Origin: Dipteris shenzhenensis
Lineage: Eukaryota; Polypodiophyta; Polypodiopsida; Gleicheniales
Length of the DNA: 64,000 nucleotides
Reading direction: 5' to 3' (one strand)
NCBI GenBank assembly: GCA_047967505.1
Contig: CM106538.1
The notes beneath the pieces are model-generated. The model worked only from the letters and a program-made list of their open reading frames with translations. It had not been told where the DNA came from and made no database searches. The position numbers and the translations under genes were made by a program. Positions 53,431 through 63,639 of the stretch are shown here, piece after piece. Each line of letters starts with the position of its first letter. Positions within the stretch are counted from its first letter, which is position 1.

Positions 53431-54277
53431 AGACAAAAAGAAGATCCTTATCAGCAGGGATGTGATCTTTAAAGAGACCAAGCCACAACCTGCCGAGGAG
53501 GTTTCAGAACTTCTAGCGTTACCCCCACACAAAGTCACCATCCGCGAGGTGGAGCCAACTAAAGACCCCGAGGAGGAGGAGCATGCCATTCCAGAGCCAG
53601 CTCCCAAGTCAACTTCATCAAAAGTACCTCCATCTGAGAAGAAGCTACCTCAGTGGTATTTAAAGACGTTAGCAAACTCACGGGTCACAGACATACCCGA
53701 GAGCAGTTCCGGAGTGTGGCGGTCTCAAAGAAACATGAAGACTCCCTCCGTGAACTTCGCTTTGGTAGCTCAACTTGCGAAGCCCCGTTCCTTCCAGGAA
53801 GCGAAGGATATACCAGAATGGCAGGAAGCCATGAAGTTGAAAAATGACACCTGGGATTTAGTGCCCAAACCAACCAAGCAGAAAATCATCGGGACTAAAT
53901 GGGTGTACAAGCTTAAGTTCAAGTCAAATGGGAGCTTGGACAAGTACAAAGCAAGATTGGTGGTGAAAGGCTATGCACAGTCAGAAGGACTTGACTTCGA
54001 CGAGACCTTTGCCCCACAGCTAGGATGGTGACTATTCAGACAGTCATTGCCTTGGCTGCTCATCACAGTTGCCCTATTTTTCAGATGGACATCAAGTCTG
54101 CATTTTTGAATGGTAGCCTGGAGGAGGAGGTATATGTGGCACAGCCACCAAGATTTCAGATTCTAGGATCCCCATCAAAATTCTGCAAGCTGAAGAAGGC
54201 CTTATAGGGGCTGAAACAGGCCCCCAGAGCTTGGTACCAGCGGATAGATGTTTTCTTTCAGAAGATAGGGCTTCAAC
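53390..54277 (+). pseudogene. Older copia integrase end and RT, first part
   Basis: It begins GYSKESKAYCLFDLDKKKIL and ISRDVIFKE, the C-terminal tail of copia integrase, then a linker rich in proline and glutamate. The RT starts at WQEAMKLKNDTWDLVPKP, IIGTKWVYKLKFKSNG and YKARLVVKGYAQSEGLDF. After a small frame break near 54019 it continues with MVTIQTVIALAAHHSCPIFQ, MDIKSAFLNGSLEEEVYV and LKQAPRAWYQRID. The reading frame stops at the inner element's LTR at 54278, within the codons for GLQ. Confidence 0.86.
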
Positions 54278-54539
54278 TGTAGGATCGAATGAAAGAGAGA
54301 GAGAGAGTGCAAGTAGCAAAGAGTCGCACGAGTCTTAGCCGTCAAAACTAGGATAATGAAAAATAGGAGTACAAGGTACTTATACCTAGACCTAAGACTA
54401 AGTGTCCTAGGTGTCACATAGGACTAAGTGTCCTATGTGGCCTAAAAGGCACTATCACTACAAGTGCCTACATTTATGCCTACAAGGCACATACCATGGC
54501 CTATAGGGCATCACTAGAACCACCAGAAGATGGCCTACA
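54278..54539 (-). repeat. 3' LTR of the younger copia
   Basis: 262 bp, TGTAGGATCGAATG to GATGGCCTACA on the plus strand. It has an internal direct repeat GACTAAGTGTCCTA(G/T). The polypurine tract on the minus strand (plus strand AACCCCCCTCC, 54540-54550) is adjacent. Confidence 0.95.
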
Positions 54540-54667
54540 AACCCCCCTCCATGGGATGGGCTGAAGTACTCTGGAAACGTCTCAGAATACGTGGTATTTT
54601 CTGGTCTTGCTGGCACATGTTCATCAAAAAGGATATAGCCACCTATGAATGTACATGGGGTGTCAGA

Positions 54668-56452
54668 TCATGTAACAAAGGGAACCAAGTGTAAAGCATG
54701 TCGGAAGACTTCGAACTTGGGACGAGGAAGTGCCTTTGTAAACATATCTGCTATGTTGTCCTCTGTGGGAAGATAGGACAACTCTATGTCTCCTGCTGAC
54801 AACCGCTCCCGAACATAATGATAGTGAACTTCAATATGCTTGGTACGCGCATGAAACACTGGGTTACGCGCAATGGCCAAAGCACTCTGGCTGTCAGTGT
54901 AGACAATAGTGGAGGATGTCTAGCAAATACCAAGATCTGTACGTAACTGTCGAAGCCAAACACACTCTACTGTAGCGGTGAAAGCTGCCCTGTACTCAGC
55001 CTCACAGCTAGACGTGGCAACTGTTTGTTGCTTCTTGCTGAGCCAAGAGATACATGAATTGCAAAGAAAAAAACAATTGCCAGTATGTGACACTCTGGTG
55101 TCGGAACATCCTGCCCAGTCACTATCCGTGTAAGCATGCATGGTAAGTGAACCATGATCACCATAGAAGAGGGCTAAATCCTGAGTGCCTCTGAGATATC
55201 TGAAGACTCTCTTCACTGCCTGCCAATGCTGTGAACCGGGCATGTGCATGGATCTAAGAGTGATATCACATGGTGGGCTCCCATCATGAGCTGAGAATTT
55301 GAAGCTTGCAATCCTCAAACTGAAAACGATCAAGGAGCTGTCCAATATACTTGGACTGAGACATCATGATACCCCCCTCAACATGAGCAAACTGAATGCC
55401 CAAATAATAATGGAGCCGTCCCATGTCTGACATATCGAAAATCTGCTGCAAATCAGCCTTGAAAGCTGCAAATTGCTGAGTATCTAGGCCCATGATGAGC
55501 ATATCATCCACATATAAAATCAACACAAAAAAATCAGATCCACTCCCACGGACATAAAGAGTGGGTTCTGTGGGACTATTCTGAAAACCAAGGGATAGTA
55601 AGTGTGCATGAATTTCGGCATACCATGCCCTAGGTGCCTGCTTCAAATTCTAAGCCGGCATACCTTATTTTCAGAATTAACAACCTCAAAGCCAGGAGGT
55701 TGTGTGACATAGACTTCTTCCTGCAGATCCCCATGAATAAAAGCAGTCTTGATGTCAAGTTGGTGCACTTGCCAATGATGATGGGCTGCAATGGCAATGA
55801 CACATCTAATGGTAGTAATCCTGGATGTGGGAGCAAATGTCTCCTCAAAGTCAATGCCTTGTTGTTGGGCATACCCTTTTGCAACAAGACGGGCTTTGTA
55901 TCGATCTATGCTGCCATCAGATTTCCTTTTTAATTTGTAGACCCACCGCGTTCCAATGGCATGCTTGCCGGAAGGGAGATATACTAATTCCCATGTGTCA
56001 TTTTTTGCAATAGATTGTAACTCAGCTCTCATTGCATCCATCCACTCTTTGCTGTCAAAAGCATCTTTATGGCACAGAGGCTCTTCATTGCAAGCTGTAG
56101 CAAGGAGTGCAAACTCAAGAAAGTGACCATGCTGTCTGTTCCCTGATCTTGTCCGGGCAGCAAAACGCTGATCTTGTTTGCTGTCCCTCAATGTATCAAG
56201 AAGCCACCTGGGAACTTGCCTTTGCTGTCTATTGACAGCTCTTTCTTCAATGACTGCATCATGAGTAGTGGGATCATTTTGTGCCGGAAGAGAAACCTGC
56301 AAATCAGCATGAGGTTGTGGCTGATTATTGCTTAGTGGAGGGCCTGCAGGAGGCTCATGTTGCTGGTCAAAATCCTCTTCTGATGATGGCAGAGGTAACC
56401 AAGATTCAAAGGCATCAAACATGTCAACATCTGGCTTTGCTTTGCAGTCCAC
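54668..56452 (-). pseudogene. Younger copia reverse transcriptase and RNase H
   Basis: The RT runs 56452-55643 with WMDAMRAELQSIAKNDTWEL, GTRWVYKLKRKSDGSIDRYK and HQLDIKTAFIHGDLQEEVYV. A deletion of about 13 bases at 55643 removes the start of the SLYGLKQAPRAW block and shifts the frame. The frame 55646-55284 holds FVLILYVDDMLIMGLD (catalytic YVDD intact) and MGRLHYYLGIQFA. RNase H occupies 55345-54920 (YTDSDWAGCSDTRVSHTG, SWLSKKQQTVATSSCEAEY) and 54880-54668 (IEVHYHYVRERL, LPTEDNIADMFTKALPRPK), separated by a stop. Confidence 0.88.
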
Positions 56453-57810
56453 AAGAGGAGAAGCTGAATGTTATCAAAGATCACATCTCTACTGACAATA
56501 ATCTTCCCAGTATTTGGTTGATATAACCGATACCCTCTCCTTTCCTAGCTGTAACCAATAAATATGCATTTGATTGCCTTGTCATCAAGCTTATGTCTCA
56601 GCTGAGATGGTACATGAACATATGCAAGAGACCCAAAAACTCTCATGTGTGAAAGTGAAGGCTTCCCGCCTTTCCATGCTTCATAAGGTGTAATAGTCTT
56701 CAATGCCTGTGTAGGTGATCTATTCAACACATAGTTGGCACACATTACTACATCAAGCCAAAATTTATTGGGCAAAGACTTGGCCTTAAGCATGCATCTG
56801 GCCATCTCCATTGTGGACCTGTTTTTCCTTTCAGAAACAGGATTCTGCTGAGGAGTGTAAGGAGTAGTGCATGAGTGAATAATGCCCCGTGAAGACAGAA
56901 ATGCATCAAACTCCTTTGACATATACTCTCCCCCCCTATCTGTGTTGAGGGTGACAAGCTTGCATCCTGATTCATTCTCAACCATACTCAGCCATCTCTG
57001 AAAGCATAAGAAAACTTCAGATTTGGCCTTTAAAGGATATACCCAGCAATATCTTGTGAAATCATCAATGAGAGTCATGAAATACTTATACCCCCCAATG
57101 GCATTTGTCCTCATTGGGCCACAGACATCACTGTATACTATTTGCAATTTCCTTTGTGAGAGTTTTGGACAATTCTTTTGAAAAGGAAATCGATGCATCT
57201 TACCCAAAAGACAACCCTCACACACATGTTTGAAAACTGTGTGAGTCTGAGGTACATCATTTGCCATCTGCTGTGAATGTAGCTTTGCAAGAGCTCTATA
57301 ATTGAGATGGCCCATTCTCTCATGCCAAAGATGACTTTCAGCAAGCTGTGAATCTGAAATAGCCAATGTTTCAATAGAAAGTGCAGCTGAATGATGATCA
57401 AGGTGATAAAGCCCTTTTTGCAAAGTGCCAGTGAGAACTATGGCATTGTCATCACGAAGATCATAAACTAGACATCTGTAGCCATCAAAAATCACTCTGA
57501 AACCTGAAGTAGCAATTGCTGAAATTGAAATCAAGTTGACTTCAATGCCAGGCACAAAAAGAACATTTGTCAGAGTGACAGGATGGCTTGAAATGCATGT
57601 GAGCTGCACATCTCCAACTCCTTTTATAGCATATGAAGCATTATTAGCACATGTAACAGTCCCCCCTCGAGATGCATCAGCTAAAGAATGAAACAACTGT
57701 ATACAAGATGTGACATGCTTGGAAGCACCACTATCAAAGTACCACGACTGAGCATCATTAGCAGTAAAGAATGCATCAGCTTTGGAGGGATCAAATGAGC
57801 AATGGACAGC
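56453..57810 (-). pseudogene. Younger copia protease and integrase
   Basis: The protease motif SWYFDSGASKHVTSC is followed by a single open frame 57696-56545. Pre-integrase: LWHERMGHLNYRALAKLHSQ and CEGCLLGKMHRFPF. The integrase core has all three acids: YSDVCGPMRTN, LNTDRGGEYMSKEF and NPVSERKNRSTMEMA. The end reads HKLDDKAIKCIFIGYS, then TAG (CAG fits), then ERRGYRLYQPNTGKIIVSRD. The integrase is thus one nonsense change from open in this part. Confidence 0.88.
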
Positions 57811-58815
57811 TCATGCCCAATCATCCTGAAGAGCATGTGCATGTGAAGCATCTTCTGGCTCATGGGATTCAATAGCATGAGAGGCATTGACTGTCAATCC
57901 TACTTTCTTTTTCTCTGAAGCAATGCGCTTCCTCCATTCTGAAATGTCATGTCCAAGCTTGCGACAATAGTTGCATATTTTCGTCTTTGCCTTATCTGCT
58001 GTATTTTTAGATGCATGGGAGGAATTGCAGCTGCTATGCGCAGATTTTGGCTTGCCCATAGGCTTGGAAGCCTTGCCTCTTCCTGTCTGCTGCGAAGCAA
58101 ATGCATGATCAGGAATAATGGCTTGTCTATTAGCTCTACTTTGCTCTTCCTGCAAAAGCAAAGTAACTAGCTGATCAAAAGAATAGTGGTCTGGATTACC
58201 CATGGCCACTAATCGAAGGGTTGTAGCAAACCCTTGATATGTATCTGGCAGTCCATTCAATGTGGTACTAACAAGCTATGAATTTGGCACCACCTCATCA
58301 ATGTTGGCAAACTGTTCCATGAGGTCCTTGACCTTTGTCAAGTATGCATCCATTGACTCACCTTCATTCACACTGACTTCCTAAATTGCCTTCTCAAATA
58401 TGCAACACGAGCTTCATTGCGAATCTAATAGAGAGAAGCCAATTTATCCCAAGCATCCTTTGCTCTCCTGCAAGACCGGATGTGTGGAATAATGATTCTC
58501 TTGCATGATAAAGCAATGCATGAATGTGCATTTGCATCTCTTGCATCCCATCTTTACTGTTCTTGAGTTGGAAGAGCAGCAGCAGGAGTGCTAGAGGAAG
58601 AGGCATCAGGAGGAGTACCCCCTACAGAAGGACCAGCAGTGGAGGCAACCACTGTAGCATTGGCTGGCCTCAAATCAGGCCCCAGAAACAATATTCCACA
58701 AATGCTTTGCAACAAGAATATGTTTCATGAGATAAGACCACATCGGATAGTTGGTGCCATCCAACTTATCATCTTCACAAAGAACTCCAAATAAATCTTG
58801 ATTGTTCCCAACCAT
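57811..58815 (-). pseudogene. gag: Younger copia gag
   Basis: The likely start is ATG 58815 (MVGNNQDLFGVLCEDDKLDG), followed by TNYPMWSYLMKHILVAKHLW. Frame breaks and stops occur at about 58675, 58550 and 58400. The next piece 58260-57811 has NGLPDTYQGFATTLR and LLLQEEQSRANRQ. The zinc knuckle reads CNYCRKLGHDISEW, with tryptophan in place of the last cysteine. A TGA at 57813-57811 (CGA expected) separates gag from the protease, which continues in the same frame. Confidence 0.82.
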
Positions 58816-59309
58816 AGCAAATGTGATACCCTGAAAAAGACTTGAAAACCCAAAAGCCTCAAGGCTATCACTGCAAAAAGCTGGCTGTCCAAAAGTGACA
58901 GCAAATATCTGCAAATTTCAGACCCAAATCAAAGGGCAAATGCAGATCTGACCCAAATGCGACTGTGACAGGCAATGTTCACTGCAAAAAATAGCAAATC
59001 TGGCAAAATCCCCAAATTTATTGAGGGCAAATAGGCCAAAAAGAGGGCAAATGCAGAAAAGCCCCAAATTTTGCTGAAATTTTTGCAAATGTGACCCAAT
59101 GTATGCAAATCTGACTCAATGTCCTACAGAAGTGACTCAATGTCTGAAAATCTGGCTCAATGTCCTGCAAATGTGACTCAATGTACTGCAATCAAAAAAA
59201 AATTGCAGACCGAATCCCGAATCTCTAGTGTTCTTGCAAGAAGTTGCAACTAGAGGAGATGAAAGGTATTGAAAGCCCCAAATTTGCCAATGTCCTGCAA
59301 AAGACTTCA

Positions 59310-59800
59310 CACGTGCCAAACCTGTACGGAACTCTCGGGACAAGTACGAGCTGTACGAACAACTGTTTTGTACGGAACATGTACGGTGTAGTTGTACGGA
59401 TGTACGGAGCAATTCCAGTGTACGTTGTACGTACAATCGTACGGATCTGATACAATGTACGGATGCATGTACAGTGTACGAAATTTACGGATGCATAGTA
59501 CATTGTACGTTTGTACGACGGTGCATGTACGGAATGCAGTACGGCGAAGTACGAAACGCAGGTACGTAGATGTACTATGGTTCAAGTACGGAGCTGAGTG
59601 TACGTCTGTACGTCGATGCATGTACGGAATGCAGCACGACGAAGTACGGAACACAACGTACGGCTGTACAAAAAGTGCAGCGCAATGGAGCACAATACGG
59701 CGCAGTACGGACGTACGACGCATGTACGTAACATGTACTATGTATGGGATCCAACGTACGATGGCGCAGATACGTACGGAGGTACGACTCGTACAAATCC
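59310..59800 (-). promoter_or_regulatory. Dense GTACGG array in the copia 5' leader
   Basis: By hand count, about 37 GTAC tetranucleotides lie in ~480 bases, roughly twenty times chance. Common contexts are TGTACGGA, ATGTACGGA and GTACGTAC. Spacing is irregular, so this is not a simple tandem repeat. It lies between the primer-binding site and gag, on transcribed RNA. GTAC is the core of SBP-box and copper-response elements in green plants, and also a self-complementary tetramer that would favour RNA structure. Open frames across it are by-products of its composition. Confidence 0.6.
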
Positions 59801-59826
59801 GATGAGTAGGAGACGAGTCTACCTTA

Positions 59827-59838
59827 GCTCTGATACCA
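59827..59838 (-). other. Primer-binding site, initiator tRNA-Met
   Basis: The plus strand reads GCTCTGATACCA, giving TGGTATCAGAGC on the minus strand, one base inside the 5' LTR. Confidence 0.95.
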
Positions 59839-59839
59839 C

Positions 59840-60099
59840 TGTAGGATCGAATGAAAGAGAGAGAGAGTGCAGGTAGCAAAGAGTCGCACGAGTCTTAGCC
59901 GTCAAAACTAGGATAAGGAAAAATAGGAGTACAAGGTACTTGTACCTAGACCTAGAACTAAGTGTCCTAGGTGTCACATAGGACTAAGTGTCCTATGTGG
60001 CCTAAAAGGCACTAACACTACAAGTGCCTACATTTATGCCTACAAGGCACATACCATGGCCTATAGGGCATCACTAGAACCACCAGAAGATGGCCTACA
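59840..60099 (-). repeat. 5' LTR of the younger copia
   Basis: 260 bp, near-identical to 54278-54539. Confidence 0.95.
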
Positions 60100-61012
60100 T
60101 CAACGGAGTCCATCAGAGGCAAATCTCTATCTCGACACACAGGGGGATTTGCGGCTAGTATTGCTTCTATATGTGGGTGACCTCATCATTACTGGGGATC
60201 ATACGAAGAAGATTGCTCAGGTCAAGAGACTTCTTATGGAGGAGTTCGAGATGATTGACTTAGGCATACTTCACTACTTTCTTGGGATTGAGGTGAAACA
60301 CGGAAAGAGCAATATCTTTATTTCACAAGAGAAGTATTGCAAGGAACTGCTCAAACGCTTTCAGATGGAAAATTGCAAAGCTGCAGTGACTCCCATGGAA
60401 ACAAGTCTGAAGCTCATCGCTATATCGACGCTTGGTGGGGAGTTTGCTTTACCTCACCAATACTCGACCAGACATTTCCTTCGCAGTTGGATTGCTCTAT
60501 CAGTTCTCTGCCACACCCAAGAAGGCTCATTGGGACGCAGGTATGAAGGTGCTAAGGTACTTGAAGGATACCGGCACCTACGGCATCACTCATACCAGAG
60601 GCATCAAGTTGGGAGGTTTCTATGATAGTGATTGGGCAGGTGACATTGATACCCGGAGATCGACCTCTGGATATTGTTTCTTACTCTCATCAGGAGCCGT
60701 GCCATGGCTGAGTAAGAAACAACCTACTGTCGTCCTTCATCTACAAAGACGGAGTACAGGGCTGCCTGTACAACGGCATGTGAAGCATTGTGGCTCAAGT
60801 GGATCTTGGAGGACATGGATGTGGCCCAAGAAGATGCGACTGCAGTTATGTGCAACAACCAGAGTTGCATAGCGATCACCACGAAGAAGTCATAGAGTTG
60901 ATATACTGCCCAACCAACGACAACATCTCAGATGTCTTGACGAAGGCGCTTCCCAGGGAGCAGTTGGAGCACCTCATTCGACGCATGGGGATCGGCCCAC
61001 AGTTGTGACATT
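60100..61012 (+). pseudogene. Older copia RT, second part, and RNase H
   Basis: Directly after the nested element and its TSD, the protein resumes with RSPSEANLYLD. The catalytic box reads YVGDL at 60170-60184 instead of YVDDL, so one essential aspartate is glycine. Then come DLGILHYFLGIEVKHGKSNI and MENCKAAVTPMETSL, a frameshift near 60420, and RNase H with SLLYLTNTRPDISFAV, YDSDWAGDIDTRRSTSGY and SKKQPT. A further frame change leads to YCPTNDNISDVLTKALPRE and the stop near 61006. Confidence 0.88.
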
Positions 61013-61021
61013 GAGAGGGGG
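61013..61021 (+). other. Polypurine tract of the older copia
   Basis: GAGAGGGGG directly precedes the 3' LTR. Confidence 0.85.
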
Positions 61022-61610
61022 TGTTAGAGGGTCACTGCCCCACCTATGAGCCCTCAATTTGAGGGGACAAGGGGGCAAGAGACCGAACGGGGTAGGGGAG
61101 GTGAAAAGGCAGAAGACCGACCTGTCAGGGAACCCGCACTACAGCATGAAGGTGGCGCGACATCCTAGGTGCTCTTGGACCTGCGCAAGGGCAGAGTTGG
61201 CAGCTGCAACAGCAGCCCATAAGCAAGGCTTATGGGCCTTTAAATAGGGCTGGCCGGCCTGACCAGCCAGCAAAGGCCGACCAATCAGGTCGGTTGGTGG
61301 GCTGGCAGGTCGGTGCCTTGGGCAGGGAGCCAACTTCCTGGTCGGCCAAAATGAGGGGGCCTAGCCCCTCCTATAGAAAGCCCCCCCTTCCCCCCTCATT
61401 CCTCATCACCTACACTTAAGCCTTGCACACAAGCAAGTGCACAGGGAGAGGAAGAGGATCAGCATCATTGACAGCACACGGGCTGTTTGTACACGCTCAC
61501 TCTTGAGCTTTTGTTGCCCACGATTGTGGAGGCTCTATTTCAATTTTCTGAGTGTTGTATGAGCTAGAGAGGAAGTGAGGTATGAATCATTCTATCCTCT
61601 ATTTCCAACA
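61022..61610 (+). repeat. 3' LTR of the older copia
   Basis: 589 bp, TGTTAGAGGGTC to TTTCCAACA; shorter than the 5' LTR through internal deletions. Confidence 0.93.
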
Positions 61611-61615
61611 AGCGG

Positions 61616-62930
61616 AGGGGGAGGGGGAGGGGTGTGGCGGGGGGACATTAAGGAAGCGAAGGGAGGGGGGCGGGTGGGTTTGGAGCGACAAACTCTCCTG
61701 TATTGGGAAATTGAAAAAAATCTTGCCCCTCAACCGTCTGAGGCCATCCTGAGGAGAATCCATCTGCCTGCTCCCCTAAGATGGGGGTGTTTTCTACGTC
61801 GAGCTTGCCACCTGCGAGTTTTTGCAACCCTCTTACCAAGCTCCTTTCTCTCCACCCTGGTCCAGGCCACCTCGGACCAAGAGGTCTGGGACTCTTGCTA
61901 CTGCTTTGACGGATGTTGAGCTCTACCCTCACGAAACTCCCATTCCTAACCCTGGTGGGGCTGGGGGGAGATGGGGTGCCTGCCGGCTTGCCTCCCCGAG
62001 ATAGACCCGCGCCAAATGGCCCATCTGTCTAGACCAAAAGCAATGACCTAGAAGGCTTGGAACCTCCACCCTCTTTGGAGCACTCACCCAACAAGTGTCT
62101 CAAGGAAGATCTCCTCTGACAGAGTCTCTGGGGACTCAACAATCACCCTAAGATGCCGGACCCCATGATCTGCCAACATTGAAGCTGCCGAAGTCAGTGG
62201 GGCATCACCTTTTGGATGGGAGGATGGAGCAGGCACTCCTTTGGAAGCTCCGAGAAGCGGAGCGTCACTGTGCAACACGTAGTGCGTCTAATCCATGTCG
62301 TTGACCATGAACCCATGCTACCAAGGAATGAAACAAGCCAAGTGCAGGCCAAAGAAGATAAGACTCTTCTCCACCAAAGCCTAGGTGGTATAGGGGAAGC
62401 TCAACTGAGAAACGAAGACTCCCCTCCTGTAGACGCTAACCTCCTGAATATTGTCACCCTCTAGCGCGAATCTTGCTTGTATCTAATCCTGGACCTGACT
62501 CCTAGTAGGCATAAGCCCGACAATCCGGCCCACCAAGGTTTTGTCCTGAAGAGACTGGACGGCAATCTGCACCTAATGTTTGTCCTCCGGAGAAAGTAGG
62601 ATCTTGACGGTTGAGGGAGTCAAGGGTCTAGCCAGACCAAAGGTCACCTCCACGAAAAGGATCTCCAAAATCAAGAACAAAATACATCGAGCTGCTGACG
62701 AAGAAAAAAAGGGGAAGGGGAAAAGGAATAAAAAGAAGCTCGAAGGAGAAGCTTCTGCCTTCCAACCAGGCCCACTGAAAACGGAGCTAAAGCAGGCTGA
62801 AAAGTCCTGCTTCAGTCCAACAGAAGGCCAGCTGATACACGACCAGCCAGCGAAAAAGACCACACAAAATATAGAGGCACCAACTTTGAAGTTAGATCAT
62901 CAAATCAAGAATGTTGCATGAAGGGGTGTC
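61616..62930 (-). pseudogene. LINE ORF1 remnant (DUF4283-like), right of the copia
   Basis: Read leftwards from about 62600, with a stop or two, the frame gives SPEDKH, then VQIAVQSLQDKTLVGRIVGL, MPTRSQVQD, a stop, IQARFALEGDNIQEVSVYRR and GVFVSQLSFPY. This has the pattern of the RNA-binding domain of plant LINE ORF1. Together with 49545-51111 it probably forms one LINE split by the copia, because the two flanks are contiguous once the copia is removed. The product is unrecoverable; stops are frequent. Confidence 0.5.
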
Positions 62931-63240
62931 AGTCCAGTTCCAACAAAGTGTACATATTCTCAAAAATCTTATCAAGGAAGGTAGCCTCATGATGAGTTTG
63001 ACTCACCAATTGGTGGAAAGGGTATGAAGGGAAGGGCCAAAAAGAAGGCAAAGGACATTGAGTCACCTCTTGTTGGGAGAGGAAAATCTCAAGGACAAAG
63101 GAGGCAGCAATAGAGCAAGGCTATGTTGAGGCTGATCTAACACCTCCTCCCAAGAAGAGTGGTGCACATCAAATTAGCCCACAATACAATTCACAAGAGG
63201 AACTATCTTCTTTACCTAAAAAGAAGAGATCAAAAGGATA
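62931..63240 (+). other. Coding-like stretch before the unrecognised ORF
   Basis: One plus frame reads DEFDSPIGGKGMKGRAKKKA and KDIESPLVGRGKSQGQRRQQ, an apparent internal duplication of (D/E)SP(I/L)-G-GKG/GRGK, then stops. Another reads DLTPPPKKSGAHQISPQYN and PKKKRSK. The basic, nuclear-signal-like composition looks like real protein, broken by frameshifts. Confidence 0.35.
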
Positions 63241-63639
63241 TTGCAGTCCTCATTTAGACTATCTTCTATGGGAAAGAGTATAAACCAAGAGCTTGCTATT
63301 AGGATTGAAGTAGAGGACATTTCAAATGAAGCAAAGCATTTTGAGAATCAACAGTTGTCAATAACAAAACAAGTATCAGCAAGTACTAGAGCACTCTTGA
63401 TCATCTCAAGAAATAAAGGCATTTCTGAGTTTGGTACACCAAAATCCTTGGGTGTTCTTACGAGTTGGTACAATGAGGATGACACTGATGCTATGCACTT
63501 CCATCTTATAAATAAAGGGAAGGTATGTGATGTTGTTGTTATGGAATCTCTTTTTTGTGAAGATGTTTCTACACCTATGGAGTTTGCAAGAGCAATAAGT
63601 CAATGCATCAAAGACAACAAAAACATTATCAGGTACTGA
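63241..63639 (+). CDS. Unrecognised protein, about 132 codons, 5' end uncertain
   Basis: I do not recognise this family. The frame is open for ~130 codons with amino-acid use unlike a chance frame: ISNEAKHFENQQLSITKQVS, LLIISRNKGISEFGTPKSLG, VLTSWYNEDDTDAMHFHLIN and VVVMESLFCEDVSTPMEFAR. It starts in a non-conserved methionine, and coding may begin further left in another frame. It ends at TGA 63637-63639. Beyond it there is no clear gene. It may be part of another element running off the right edge, or a decayed captured gene. Confidence 0.4.
   Translation: MQSSFRLSSMGKSINQELAIRIEVEDISNEAKHFENQQLSITKQVSASTRALLIISRNKGISEFGTPKSLGVLTSWYNEDDTDAMHFHLINKGKVCDVVVMESLFCEDVSTPMEFARAISQCIKDNKNIIRY

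Larger units (their letters stand above)
54278..60099 (-). mobile_element. Younger Ty1/copia element nested in the older one, TSD TCAAC
   Basis: LTRs are 54278-54539 (3') and 59840-60099 (5'); TCAAC occurs at 54273-54277 and 60100-60104. Removing the element and one TSD rejoins the host RT in frame (GLQ to RSPSEANLYLD). By hand count the LTRs differ at about 6 of 260 positions plus a 2-bp GA indel. It has gag, protease, integrase, RT and RNase H in copia order. Its 5' untranslated region holds a remarkable GTACGG array. It is inactive because of stops and small deletions, but most catalytic motifs are intact. Confidence 0.95.
51117..61610 (+). mobile_element. Older Ty1/copia element, split by a younger copia
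   Basis: LTRs are 51117-51741 and 61022-61610; flanking bases are GGCGG (51112-51116) and AGCGG (61611-61615), a TSD with one transition. Without the 5.8-kb nested insertion the element is about 4.7 kb. It has gag, protease, the pre-integrase region, RT and RNase H, but the integrase core is deleted at about 53388. LTR divergence is clearly higher than in the nested element (roughly 18 differences in the first ~245 bp by eye). It inserted into the minus-strand LINE. Confidence 0.93.

Noticed and set aside
54540-54667. Direct continuation of the older copia RT after 54277
   Set aside because: The sequence right of 54278 is the inner element's LTR and polypurine tract; the older RT resumes only at 60100, as the TSD and reading frame show.
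59392-59805. Open frames of 70-190 codons across the leader of the inner copia, on both strands, with many Y, C, R and T residues
   Set aside because: They are open in several frames at once because the DNA is a GTACGG-rich array with few stop-forming words. No start or domain is conserved, and the position is the untranslated leader.
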